The translations under genes and the position numbers were made by a program. 13,617 bases of DNA, taken from NCBI GenBank assembly GCA_903905325.1, contig CAIVGA010000005.1, positions 1-13,617 of the forward strand, read 5' to 3'. Shown in pieces: positions 1-6,639 of the stretch; the first letter of the stretch is position 1; every line of letters starts with the position of its first letter. The notes under the pieces were generated by a model that worked only from the letters and a program-made list of their open reading frames with translations, did not search any database and had not been told where the DNA came from. The stretch is from an uncultured bacterium. Its GTDB lineage: Bacteria > Patescibacteriota > Minisyncoccia > Phycocordibacterales > PALSA-1337.

Positions 1-37
1 AAGGAGAAAAGTTATTAAATAAAAATAGAAAAAGAAA

Positions 38-1168
38 ATGAAACTAGAAATTCAAACAAAGAAATTAAAAGAGGTTGTTGGTTTGGTGGAAAAAACTGCC
101 GGCAAACATGCCACCCTCCCAATACTTTCTTGTCTTCTTGTTGAGGTTGGTAAAAACACAGTAACTTTTCGCTCCACAAATCTAGATGTGGGTGTGGAAG
201 TTGTTGTTTCGGCAAAAACTACCGGAGAAGGCTCAGTCGCTGTTCCTGCTAGGACTTTTTCTACCTTCATATTTCAACTACCTGACCAAAACCAAACCAC
301 AACCATAGAGGTAGACCAAGACACTGCAACAGGCGTCGCTTCTGGAAATCTACTCATCCAAACAACCCAGTCAAAAGGTGTGATAAAAACTGTTCCTCCA
401 GAGGATTTTCCTGCAATACCTGTGGTTTCTGATGGACAGGAGTTTGAATTACCGGCAGACGTTATTGTAAAAGGACTAAAGTCTGTTTGGTACAGTTCTT
501 CTGTTTCTGGAATAAAACCAGAACTCTCTAGTGTTTATTTGTATCGAGATGGAGATTATATAACTTTTGTGGCCACAGACTCGTTTCGTTTGGCGGAAAA
601 GAAAGTCAAAGCACCAAACACAGTAAAACTTAATGATATTTTGATTCCATTCAAAAATATAAGTGATATTATTCGCACCTTGGAGTCGATTGGCGGAAAA
701 GTTACGGTAAAAGTAAATAAAAACCTCATTTCCTTCTCAGAAGGACAGACAACTATAGTTTCTCGTATTATTGATGGGGTGTTTCCAGATTATAAACAAA
801 TTATTCCTAAAAGTTTTATAACCGAGATTGTGGCACTCAAACAAGATATCATAGATAGTCTCAAACTCTCTAATATCTTCTCAGACAAATTTAATCAAGT
901 TAGACTAGTGGTTGATCCAAAGAAGAAGATTTGTGAGGTCCAGACGAAGAATAGCGACGTTGGTGAAAACAAAACCTCAATATCCGCCGCACTTACAGGT
1001 GAGCCAATAGAAGTTAATTTTAATTACAAGTATATAGTCGACTGTTTCCAATCTATTGAAGCAGATAGTGTGTCTCTACAACTAAGTGGCCCCAATAAAC
1101 CCATGGTTATAAGACCAGTATCAAGCGACTCGACGTTTATGTACATTGTGATGCCGATGAATCGCTAG
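38..1168 (+). CDS. dnaN: DNA polymerase III sliding clamp, beta subunit (DnaN)
   Basis: This 376-residue protein is the replicative sliding clamp, a ring-shaped dimer that tethers DNA polymerase III and repair enzymes to DNA. The length matches the usual 365-380 residues, so all three clamp folds should be present (about 1-125, 130-250 and 255-376). Visible family signatures are TDSFRLA at 180-186 (the TDGHRLA-type motif of the middle domain), SRIIDGVFPDY at 242-252, and the C-terminal VMPMNR, which matches the usual VMPMR ending. The ATG at 38 is the only sensible start. An AAGGAG lies at 1-6 but is 31 nt away, too far to act as its ribosome site, and the sequence between is only A-rich. A DciA-like gene follows 40 nt downstream on the same strand. 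dnaA, often found upstream of dnaN, would lie outside the window. Confidence 0.96.
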   Translation: MKLEIQTKKLKEVVGLVEKTAGKHATLPILSCLLVEVGKNTVTFRSTNLDVGVEVVVSAKTTGEGSVAVPARTFSTFIFQLPDQNQTTTIEVDQDTATGVASGNLLIQTTQSKGVIKTVPPEDFPAIPVVSDGQEFELPADVIVKGLKSVWYSSSVSGIKPELSSVYLYRDGDYITFVATDSFRLAEKKVKAPNTVKLNDILIPFKNISDIIRTLESIGGKVTVKVNKNLISFSEGQTTIVSRIIDGVFPDYKQIIPKSFITEIVALKQDIIDSLKLSNIFSDKFNQVRLVVDPKKKICEVQTKNSDVGENKTSISAALTGEPIEVNFNYKYIVDCFQSIEADSVSLQLSGPNKPMVIRPVSSDSTFMYIVMPMNR

Positions 1169-1195
1169 TCTACAAAAAGACCCAAAAAATCAACA

Positions 1196-1201
1196 TATTT
1201 T
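1196..1201 (+). promoter_or_regulatory. Weak -10-like element just upstream of the DciA-like gene
   Basis: A TATTTT hexamer ends 7 nt before the ATG at 1209, the same spacing seen at the stronger candidates in this window. No -35 match is evident. In AT-rich DNA this alone is weak evidence, and the gene may equally be read through from dnaN. Confidence 0.2.
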
Positions 1202-1208
1202 CTCTACC

Positions 1209-1466
1209 ATGTTTAATATAAGCCAGTTTTTAGAACGTTTAAAAAAAATAAGTGGTAGCAGTATTAATACACGTACAGAAGTTTCCAGAATTCTTAAAGA
1301 GCAAATTGGTTTGAATGTCCCAATAGAAGCAATAGAGCTAAAACCACCAAAAATTTATATTAAAAATATTTCTCAAGCAGCCCGCTCGGAGATTTACATC
1401 AGGAAAGAAATAATAATAAAAGAAATTAACAAAACCGGAACCAGACCCTTAGTTGATATTAGGTAA
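1209..1466 (+). CDS. Small DUF721/DciA-like protein, possible helicase loader
   Basis: This 85-residue protein resembles the KH-like core of the DUF721/DciA family. DciA proteins load or assist the replicative helicase DnaB in many bacteria that lack DnaC or DnaI. The visible match is in the second half: a short strand (KIYIKNIS, 48-55), an alanine-containing helix start, a basic helix (IRKEIIIKEIN, 64-74), then a final strand ending VDIR (82-85). This mirrors the usual 'V.V.S.AWA.EL..... LL..LN ..... V..I.' pattern. It is smaller than typical DciA (100-180 residues) and has almost no extension beyond the core. Its position just after dnaN suits a replication role. No Shine-Dalgarno is visible; a TATTTT lies 7 nt before the ATG. 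The family call rests on pattern similarity only. If it is wrong, this is simply a small basic conserved hypothetical protein. Confidence 0.6.
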   Translation: MFNISQFLERLKKISGSSINTRTEVSRILKEQIGLNVPIEAIELKPPKIYIKNISQAARSEIYIRKEIIIKEINKTGTRPLVDIR

Positions 1467-1477
1467 AAAACTATTTA

Positions 1478-4030
1478 TTAATTTGATACACTAAAGGATG
1501 TAGTCGCCTCACTTTTATTATATGCGGTATCGTAGACGGTCACAGATAAAGTGTTTGAGTCGCTGAGTGTGGCTACATCCCCGGGAACAAAAGAAAAGTT
1601 TAGTGGGCTGTTATTGATTGTTTGTATGTATTTTCCATTTATATAAACCTCCGTTTTTAATGGTTGAGATTTTCCCATATATTGTATTTGTATTGGCAAT
1701 ATAGCTTGAGATCCTATAACAGCGCCATTAATAGGACTGGTTATACTTATTTTAGGAGCACTTTCTGGGGTGTGAACATCGTCTACTGCGGTTGGAATAA
1801 CATATGAAGTTACTTCCTTGAAATCAGGGTGAGTAATCTCATAAGTGGCAAGCCAATCACGCACACCCTTTTCCCAAGAGGCGAATTGAGAATCTTGATT
1901 TGGATCTACCGGTGCTGGTCCAAGTGGATCGTCTTTATTTACCCAGTATAAAATTGAATGGACACTATTAAACACATTTTCCTTCATTGTTTCTACTGGG
2001 GTATATTGTGTTGCTACTTTTCCAGACACTGTGTCTGTCCAATATGATACACCACCTTTCCAAATACCTCGGAGGACAGGTTTCCCTTCTGTTAAAGGTG
2101 TTGGGGGTGGCACGAAACTTGATGGAGGAAAATTCTTTGCGACTTGAGACATAAAAGCTCCCCAAAGAGGAGAAATAATAAGTCCCGCTACATTATGTTG
2201 CATTGGGCTGTTGTCATTATTACCTGCCCACGCACCAACTACCAAGTCTGGTGTATAACCAAGGGTCCATACGTCTCGATAATCGTTAGTTGTACCAGTT
2301 TTTATAGCAACGGGGCGGCCAACACTTTCTCCAATCGGCTTCAGGCTGGCCATTCGTACGTTTGTATCAGAAAGAATACTTGAAATAGTTCTGGCAATTT
2401 CTGCGGGAATGACTTGAGTAGAACCCAATGCGGCCGAGTCTGTTGGTGCTTTTTCCAATATATTTCCTTTTGTGTCATCAACCTCTAATATTGACCTGTA
2501 AGGGTTACGAACACCGTCATTAGCGAAGACGCCGTAAGCACTAGTGAGATCAAGTAGCGACACCTCTCCACCCCCTAGAACGAGTGTCAGGCCGTATCGA
2601 TCTGGTTGATTCAATGAGCTGATACCCATATCTTTTGCGGTTTTTATTGAATTAGTTATTCCTGCTAAGTACAAAGCTTTTACCGCTGGAATATTACGAG
2701 ATTGTGCTAATGCTTGGCGAATTGTAAGAGGTCCTTCATAGATATTGTCGTACTCACCAGGAGAATAACAATCCGTCGATGTTGCATTAGCTGGGTTTTT
2801 TGGTATGCCATCTGGTGTACACAAAGTGGAAAATTCAGTTTTTGCGTCAAAAAGAACCGTTTCTGGTGTATAACCTTTTTCAAACAAGGTTGAATAAACA
2901 AAGGGTTTGAAGGTTGATCCAGGCTGTCTTTGGGCTAATGCAATATTGTAGTTCCCATCGATCTTTGGATCAAAAAAGTCTTTTGATCCAACCATTGTGA
3001 GTATATCGCCAGTTTTTGGGTCAATGGCGACCATGGCAGTATTACTAGCATTGTAGTTAGAGGCAAGTGAGGGGCTAAATTTATCTATTACATTTTCTGC
3101 TTTTTGTTGCATATCATAATCAAGGGTTGTGATTACTTTCAATCCTCCGTTTGTCACCATATCATCACCATATTTTTGTGATATGTAATCTCGTACATAC
3201 ATAACAAAGTGGGGTGCCTTGATACCTCCAGATCCTGTAGTTAGAAAAACAACTTTTTCTTTTGAGGCCTTTTGATATTCAATATCAGAAAGCATTCCCA
3301 AATCTTTCATTCTCGATAATACTGTTTTTTGTCTCGCATCCAAGTCGTCTCTATGTGGTCCATAAGGTGAATAATAGCTCGGTGCCTGTGGAATAGCTGC
3401 AATATAAGCAGCCTCAGCGATAGTGACGTCTTTGGCTGGTTTTCCAAAAAATGTTTGCGAAGCCTCTTCAACACCGTAAGTTGTTCCTCCATAAGGTGCT
3501 TCATTCAAATACGATTGCAAAATATCCTCTTTGGAAAGGGTTTGTGTTAGTTTTATTGCCAAGACCCACTCTTTGATTTTTCTTGTGATGGTTTTGTCTT
3601 GGGTGAGAAGGGTATTTTTTACAACTTGTTGAGTAATAGTTGATGCTCCTTGACCATATCCACGAGAAAGAATGTTCATTACCAAGGCTCGTACAATAGA
3701 TAATGGTTCAATTCCGATATTGTGATAAAAGTTTGAGTCTTCTATAGCAATGGCGGCTTGTTGGATATACGGAGATACTTCTGAAAGTGGAACTGTTGTG
3801 CGTTTGATATTTGAACCTGTATCAAAAAGAAGTATTGTTCCAGTACGATCGTATATTTTTGTTGAGTCAGAAATTTTTCTACTTTCAAATGAATTCAGGT
3901 CTGGAATGGGGAGGGTGGCAATCCACAATGCTCCGACGCCAACAAAAATAAATAACGCTGATAATACAAGAAATATTAAAGAGCGAATGTGTCTCTTGGG
4001 TCTGTGCGCGTGATGGCGCTTTTGCTTCAT
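1478..4030 (-). CDS. Class A bifunctional penicillin-binding protein (PBP1A type) with C-terminal Ig-like domain
   Basis: This 850-residue membrane-anchored enzyme polymerises lipid II glycan strands and cross-links peptides outside the cytoplasmic membrane. A basic cytoplasmic N-terminus (1-15) precedes one membrane helix (about 17-40). The GT51 glycosyltransferase domain shows catalytic E97-D98 in EDSNFYHNIG, GASTITQQ at 128-135, and the RKIKEW...LNEAPYG segment at 150-181. The transpeptidase domain has the nucleophile in S372-T-F-K375, SRN at 444-446 and KTGT at 577-580, so both activities look intact. Residues about 758-850 (ISITSPINGAVIG onward, many alternating strands) look like a bacterial Ig-like domain, an extension seen in some PBPs. 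The ATG at 4028-4030 is preceded at 8 nt by a strong extended -10, so it is probably translated from a leaderless mRNA. The 3' end converges on the DciA-like gene with an 11-nt gap and no clear terminator. Confidence 0.95.
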   Translation of the reverse strand: MKQKRHHAHRPKRHIRSLIFLVLSALFIFVGVGALWIATLPIPDLNSFESRKISDSTKIYDRTGTILLFDTGSNIKRTTVPLSEVSPYIQQAAIAIEDSNFYHNIGIEPLSIVRALVMNILSRGYGQGASTITQQVVKNTLLTQDKTITRKIKEWVLAIKLTQTLSKEDILQSYLNEAPYGGTTYGVEEASQTFFGKPAKDVTIAEAAYIAAIPQAPSYYSPYGPHRDDLDARQKTVLSRMKDLGMLSDIEYQKASKEKVVFLTTGSGGIKAPHFVMYVRDYISQKYGDDMVTNGGLKVITTLDYDMQQKAENVIDKFSPSLASNYNASNTAMVAIDPKTGDILTMVGSKDFFDPKIDGNYNIALAQRQPGSTFKPFVYSTLFEKGYTPETVLFDAKTEFSTLCTPDGIPKNPANATSTDCYSPGEYDNIYEGPLTIRQALAQSRNIPAVKALYLAGITNSIKTAKDMGISSLNQPDRYGLTLVLGGGEVSLLDLTSAYGVFANDGVRNPYRSILEVDDTKGNILEKAPTDSAALGSTQVIPAEIARTISSILSDTNVRMASLKPIGESVGRPVAIKTGTTNDYRDVWTLGYTPDLVVGAWAGNNDNSPMQHNVAGLIISPLWGAFMSQVAKNFPPSSFVPPPTPLTEGKPVLRGIWKGGVSYWTDTVSGKVATQYTPVETMKENVFNSVHSILYWVNKDDPLGPAPVDPNQDSQFASWEKGVRDWLATYEITHPDFKEVTSYVIPTAVDDVHTPESAPKISITSPINGAVIGSQAILPIQIQYMGKSQPLKTEVYINGKYIQTINNSPLNFSFVPGDVATLSDSNTLSVTVYDTAYNKSEATTSFSVSN

Positions 4031-4038
4031 ATCGGACT

Positions 4039-4047
4039 ATTATAGCA
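4039..4047 (-). promoter_or_regulatory. Extended -10 promoter of the PBP gene
   Basis: Read on the minus strand this is TGC-TATAAT, a consensus -10 hexamer with the extended TG element one base upstream. The hexamer ends 8 nt before the PBP ATG, so transcription should begin at or within a few bases of the start codon. The -35 position (TATTTG at 17 bp spacing) is poor, as is common for extended -10 promoters. Confidence 0.65.
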
Positions 4048-4069
4048 CCATTTATTCTTCCCAAATATC

Positions 4070-4387
4070 TTATTCCTCCCAAATATCGGCGAGCTCATCG
4101 GCTGCATCATCATCCTCTGCATCTTCCTCACCTGGAATAGGATCCTCAGGGGCAATGTCAGGTAAAACAGGATCTGGCAAAATAGCCTCTGGTATTGCAG
4201 CGTCAGACAAGACAACGTCTGCTTCTCCTAAAGTTTCACCGTGGACATTAATAAGAGGTATCTTCTTTTTTTCTTCCGGATTCTTTTTTATTTTGTGCTT
4301 GTTTTTTTGTGAAATCTTGGCTATGGATTTTATCACTGGTTTTGCAACCGCCTTACTTTTCTTAGTTTTTATTTTTGCTTTTGGCAT
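4070..4387 (-). CDS. Hypothetical charge-segregated protein (basic N-terminus, acidic C-terminus)
   Basis: I do not recognise this 105-residue protein. Residues 1-42 are dominated by lysine (KIKTKKSK, KNKHKIKK, KKK) and carry almost no acid. After a short segment around 43-58 (IPLINVHGETLGEADV), residues 59-105 become acidic and proline-rich (PDPVLPDIAPEDP, EEDAEDDD) and end in DIWEE. There is no signal peptide, membrane helix or cysteine. Such a layout is typical of a disordered protein that contacts nucleic acid or basic partners, but no function can be assigned. It lies between ruvC (89 nt upstream) and the PBP gene (39 nt downstream) on the same strand. That the frame is open with strongly biased charges supports a real gene. 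The opposite strand also has a 78-codon open frame here, which I judge to be a shadow. Confidence 0.6.
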   Translation of the reverse strand: MPKAKIKTKKSKAVAKPVIKSIAKISQKNKHKIKKNPEEKKKIPLINVHGETLGEADVVLSDAAIPEAILPDPVLPDIAPEDPIPGEEDAEDDDAADELADIWEE

Positions 4388-4459
4388 GTAAAAGAGTAAT
4401 TTTTATTGGTAGTGAGTATGTTTTACCAAAGACGAATTACTTTTGCAACAGTGTTAAAC

Positions 4460-4468
4460 TGTGGATAA
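4460..4468 (-). promoter_or_regulatory. Isolated consensus DnaA box
   Basis: The minus strand reads TTATCCACA, an exact match to the TTATNCACA DnaA-box consensus, inside the 89-nt gap between ruvC and the charge-segregated gene. It is flanked by a 6-bp inverted repeat (AGTGTT at 4450-4455, AACACT at 4472-4477). There is no cluster of boxes or AT-rich unwinding element, so an origin is unlikely. It could be a DnaA regulatory or titration site, or chance. Confidence 0.35.
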
Positions 4469-4476
4469 GGGAACAC

Positions 4477-5013
4477 TTATTTTAGGTTCATAACTCGATA
4501 CATAGCAGAATGAGCGAGCGCGACTGCTATTGCGTCGTATTCATCGTCTAGCAACGGTTTGACGGGTGGTTTTGATGGCTCTGGTCCTTTTTTATTATTT
4601 TCTAATAAGGGTGCCATAGAAATGAGAGCCCGGACCATTTTTGTAATACGTAACTTATCACTCGTACCATCACCTGTGACGGCCATTTTAATTTGCATCG
4701 GACTATACTCAAAGACGGGTATGTTCTTTTTTATCGCCTCATACATAATTATTCCACGTGCTTCCGCGACTCGCATAGCTGTTTTTTGGTTTTTGGTTAT
4801 GAAAAGGGTTTCTATTGCCAGAGCGTCTGGAGTAAATTCCTCTAATATATTTGAAATTTCATTTCCCACTTTTAATAATCGTGAGTAAATAGTTTCTTTA
4901 GACGACGTAGTTAGACAGGAAGAAAAAAGTAATTTCTCCCGACCTTTTACTGGTTTTTCCAAGATGGCAATACCAAGGCGATCATAACCAGGGTCTATTC
5001 CAAGAATTATCAT
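4477..5013 (-). CDS. ruvC: Holliday junction resolvase RuvC
   Basis: This 178-residue RNase H-fold endonuclease cuts four-way junctions symmetrically after RuvAB branch migration. The acidic active site is complete: D7 in GIDPG, E68 in AIETLF, and D157 and D160 in DEYDAIAVALAH, matching the D-E-D-D set of the family. The length is close to the usual 160-175 residues. The extra sequence is a lysine/proline-rich stretch at about 138-154 (NNKKGPEPSKPPVKP), just before the last two aspartates, where standard RuvC has only a few residues. It starts 2 nt after the yebC stop codon, so it is certainly cotranscribed with yebC. No Shine-Dalgarno is seen, and translation may be coupled to yebC. ruvB is two genes upstream on the same strand and ruvA is not in the window. 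Confidence 0.95.
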   Translation of the reverse strand: MIILGIDPGYDRLGIAILEKPVKGREKLLFSSCLTTSSKETIYSRLLKVGNEISNILEEFTPDALAIETLFITKNQKTAMRVAEARGIIMYEAIKKNIPVFEYSPMQIKMAVTGDGTSDKLRITKMVRALISMAPLLENNKKGPEPSKPPVKPLLDDEYDAIAVALAHSAMYRVMNLK

Positions 5014-5015
5014 AA

Positions 5016-5546
5016 CTATTCTGCGTTCGTGAATACCTCCTGTACTTCGTCGTTATTTTCCAAATCTTCTACAAGTTTTGTGAGCTTTTCTATATCAGTA
5101 TCTTCGAGTGGTGTAGTTGTGACAGCTTGCCAACCCTCGGCGGTTTTTTGGAAAGCCCACGAAGCACTTCCTTGGCCAGCTAGAGAAGACTCATGTAAAG
5201 AAAGGATATGTTTGATCTCTTGTGCAGCCTTATTTTTATTATCTGTGAGTGATTCTATAAGTATTGCTACGCCTCCTGGACCATAAGCCTCATAAAGATG
5301 CATTTCCATGGCAGCACTGTTGTCTGTTGCGCCTTTTTTTACCGCACGATCGATGGTATCGTTCGGCATGTTTTCTTTTCTAGCTTTTTCTATGGCAGCC
5401 GCGAGTCCAGGCGAAGATATAATACCTTTTGCCTTTTTTGCTTCTACGGTTATAAGTCTGACGTATTTACCAAAAGCTTTGCTCTTTTGAGCGTCATTTT
5501 TTGCCTTGAGATGTTTAATTTTTGAAAATTTATTGTGGCCGGACAT
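5016..5546 (-). CDS. yebC: YebC/PmpR-family protein lacking the middle domain
   Basis: YebC-family proteins are described as transcriptional regulators and, more recently, as translation factors easing ribosome stalling at proline stretches. This copy has 176 residues against the usual 240-250. The N-terminal domain is clear (MSGHNKFSKIKHLKAKNDAQ at 1-20; ENMPNDTIDRAVKKGA at 58-73), as is the start of domain II (YEAYGPGGVAILIESLTDNKN at 85-105, split for reading; GSASWAFQK at 126-134). From there it jumps straight to the normal C-terminal segment (WQAVTTTPLED at 139-149; LVEDLENNDEVQEVF at 158-172). Roughly 60-70 residues, most of domain III, are therefore missing, while both ends and the frame are intact. 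That is a domain-loss variant rather than a frameshifted remnant. ruvC follows after 2 nt. ruvB ends 37 nt upstream, and an A/T-rich TATTATAAAT in that gap could be a weak promoter. Confidence 0.93.
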   Translation of the reverse strand: MSGHNKFSKIKHLKAKNDAQKSKAFGKYVRLITVEAKKAKGIISSPGLAAAIEKARKENMPNDTIDRAVKKGATDNSAAMEMHLYEAYGPGGVAILIESLTDNKNKAAQEIKHILSLHESSLAGQGSASWAFQKTAEGWQAVTTTPLEDTDIEKLTKLVEDLENNDEVQEVFTNAE

Positions 5547-5583
5547 GGTAATTTATTTTTAGATTTATAATAAACTCATCTTA

Positions 5584-6612
5584 CTATAATAATTTTTCTG
5601 ACCTCCCCTCAACTTTTACTCCCAAATGTTCATAAGCCTTGTCTGTGGCGATGCGTCCGCGAGGTTTTCGCTCGAGCAAGCCAAGTTGTATCAAATATGG
5701 TTCATAAACTTCTTCGACTGTAGCTTGTTCCTCAGATAAAGCAGCGGCAATGGTATTCAAACCTACTGGACCTCCACCGAATTTGTTTATTATCACCTTT
5801 AAGATATCTCTATCAGCGGCAGTGAGACCAATTTCGTCGACACCAAGCAAGCTCAAAGCTTTTTCTGCAGCTTCGCGTGTTAAATCAGTTTTATTTATCT
5901 GCGCGTAATCACGGCAACGTTTGAGATGGTAGTTGGCGGTACGAGGTGTAAAACGAGATCTTTTGGAAATCTCCGTGACAGCATCTTCATGAATATTTAT
6001 TCCAAGAATCTTGGCAGAACGACGAACAATTTGACCGATTTCTCCGTTAGTATAAAATTCCAACTTGAAAACTCCCCCAGAAAAGCGTGAGCGCAAAGGA
6101 GCTGATATCATGGCGACACGCGTGGTTGCTGCAATAAGAGTAAAAGCTGGAAGTTCAAGCTGAATCGTGCGAGCAGATGGACCTTTTCCGATGATAATAT
6201 CAAGCGAACCAGATTCCATGGCAGGGTAGAGTACTTCCTCGATCGCTTTGTTGAGGCGATGTATTTCATCAATAAAAAGAATGTCACCAGCTGACAAATT
6301 TGTAAGAATAGAAGCAAGATCTCCAACTTTGAGAATTGCCGGGCCAGAAGTTACTTTCATCTGAGCGCCGGTCTCTTTTGCAATAAGGTGGGCGAGGGTA
6401 GTTTTACCAAGTCCGGGTGGACCGTAAAAAAGTATGTGTTCTGGTGGATGTTCTCGTTCTTTTGCGGCGGTCAGCAGAATATGGAGGTTATCTTTGATAT
6501 TTTTTTGACCGATATACTCATCCCAATGAGCCGGACGAAGAGTTTGGTCCAAGAAGCTAACCTCTTTTTCAGTCTGGACTGGGTTCATGTCTTTTTTGTT
6601 GGTACTTGACAT
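5584..6612 (-). CDS. ruvB: Holliday junction branch-migration helicase RuvB
   Basis: This 342-residue AAA+ motor assembles as hexamers beside RuvA and pumps DNA through Holliday junctions. Walker A is GPPGLGKTT at 64-72, Walker B ILFIDEIH at 111-118, sensor 1 AATTR at 161-165, the arginine finger R174 in APLRSRFS, and sensor 2 around R224 in FTPRTAN. The C-terminal winged helix ends with the usual KPRGRIAT at 316-323. Length and motifs are standard, so the protein should be active. The ATG at 6610-6612 gives about 20 residues before the conserved LDQTLRP. M9 (6586-6588) is an alternative start with no better context. The chosen start is supported by a TATATT 7 nt upstream. Gene order ruvB-yebC-ruvC on one strand suggests a recombination/repair unit. 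The candidate structured RNA lies upstream. Confidence 0.97.
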   Translation of the reverse strand: MSSTNKKDMNPVQTEKEVSFLDQTLRPAHWDEYIGQKNIKDNLHILLTAAKEREHPPEHILFYGPPGLGKTTLAHLIAKETGAQMKVTSGPAILKVGDLASILTNLSAGDILFIDEIHRLNKAIEEVLYPAMESGSLDIIIGKGPSARTIQLELPAFTLIAATTRVAMISAPLRSRFSGGVFKLEFYTNGEIGQIVRRSAKILGINIHEDAVTEISKRSRFTPRTANYHLKRCRDYAQINKTDLTREAAEKALSLLGVDEIGLTAADRDILKVIINKFGGGPVGLNTIAAALSEEQATVEEVYEPYLIQLGLLERKPRGRIATDKAYEHLGVKVEGRSEKLL

Positions 6613-6632
6613 TGGAATTAATATATGATAAT
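6606..6632 (+). promoter_or_regulatory. Candidate promoter for the structured RNA, overlapping the ruvB start
   Basis: The plus strand has a perfect TTGACA at 6606-6611 and GATAAT at 6627-6632, spaced by 15 bp. It would start transcription near 6639-6640, just ahead of the structured segment. The -35 overlaps the ruvB start codon and the spacer contains the ruvB -10 box, so the two divergent promoters could not easily be occupied at once. The 15-bp spacer is shorter than the optimal 17. Confidence 0.35.
6620..6625 (-). promoter_or_regulatory. -10 element of ruvB
   Basis: The minus strand reads TATATT, ending 7 nt before the ruvB ATG. This spacing matches the -10 boxes of the PBP, pilB, polA and holA genes and would give a nearly leaderless mRNA. 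No convincing -35 lies at 17 bp. Confidence 0.45.
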
Positions 6633-6639
6633 CTACTCA

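Noticed and set aside
1..6. AAGGAG as the dnaN ribosome-binding site
   Set aside because: It lies 31 nt before the dnaN ATG, too far for a Shine-Dalgarno, and no nearer in-frame start exists.
4155..4391. Plus-strand open frame of 78 codons opposite the charge-segregated gene
   Set aside because: Its Phe/Ser-rich sequence is the expected antisense product of Lys/Glu-rich codons. No promoter or start signal supports it.
4388..4476. Replication origin at the DnaA box
   Set aside because: Only one box is present, without a cluster or an AT-rich unwinding tract.
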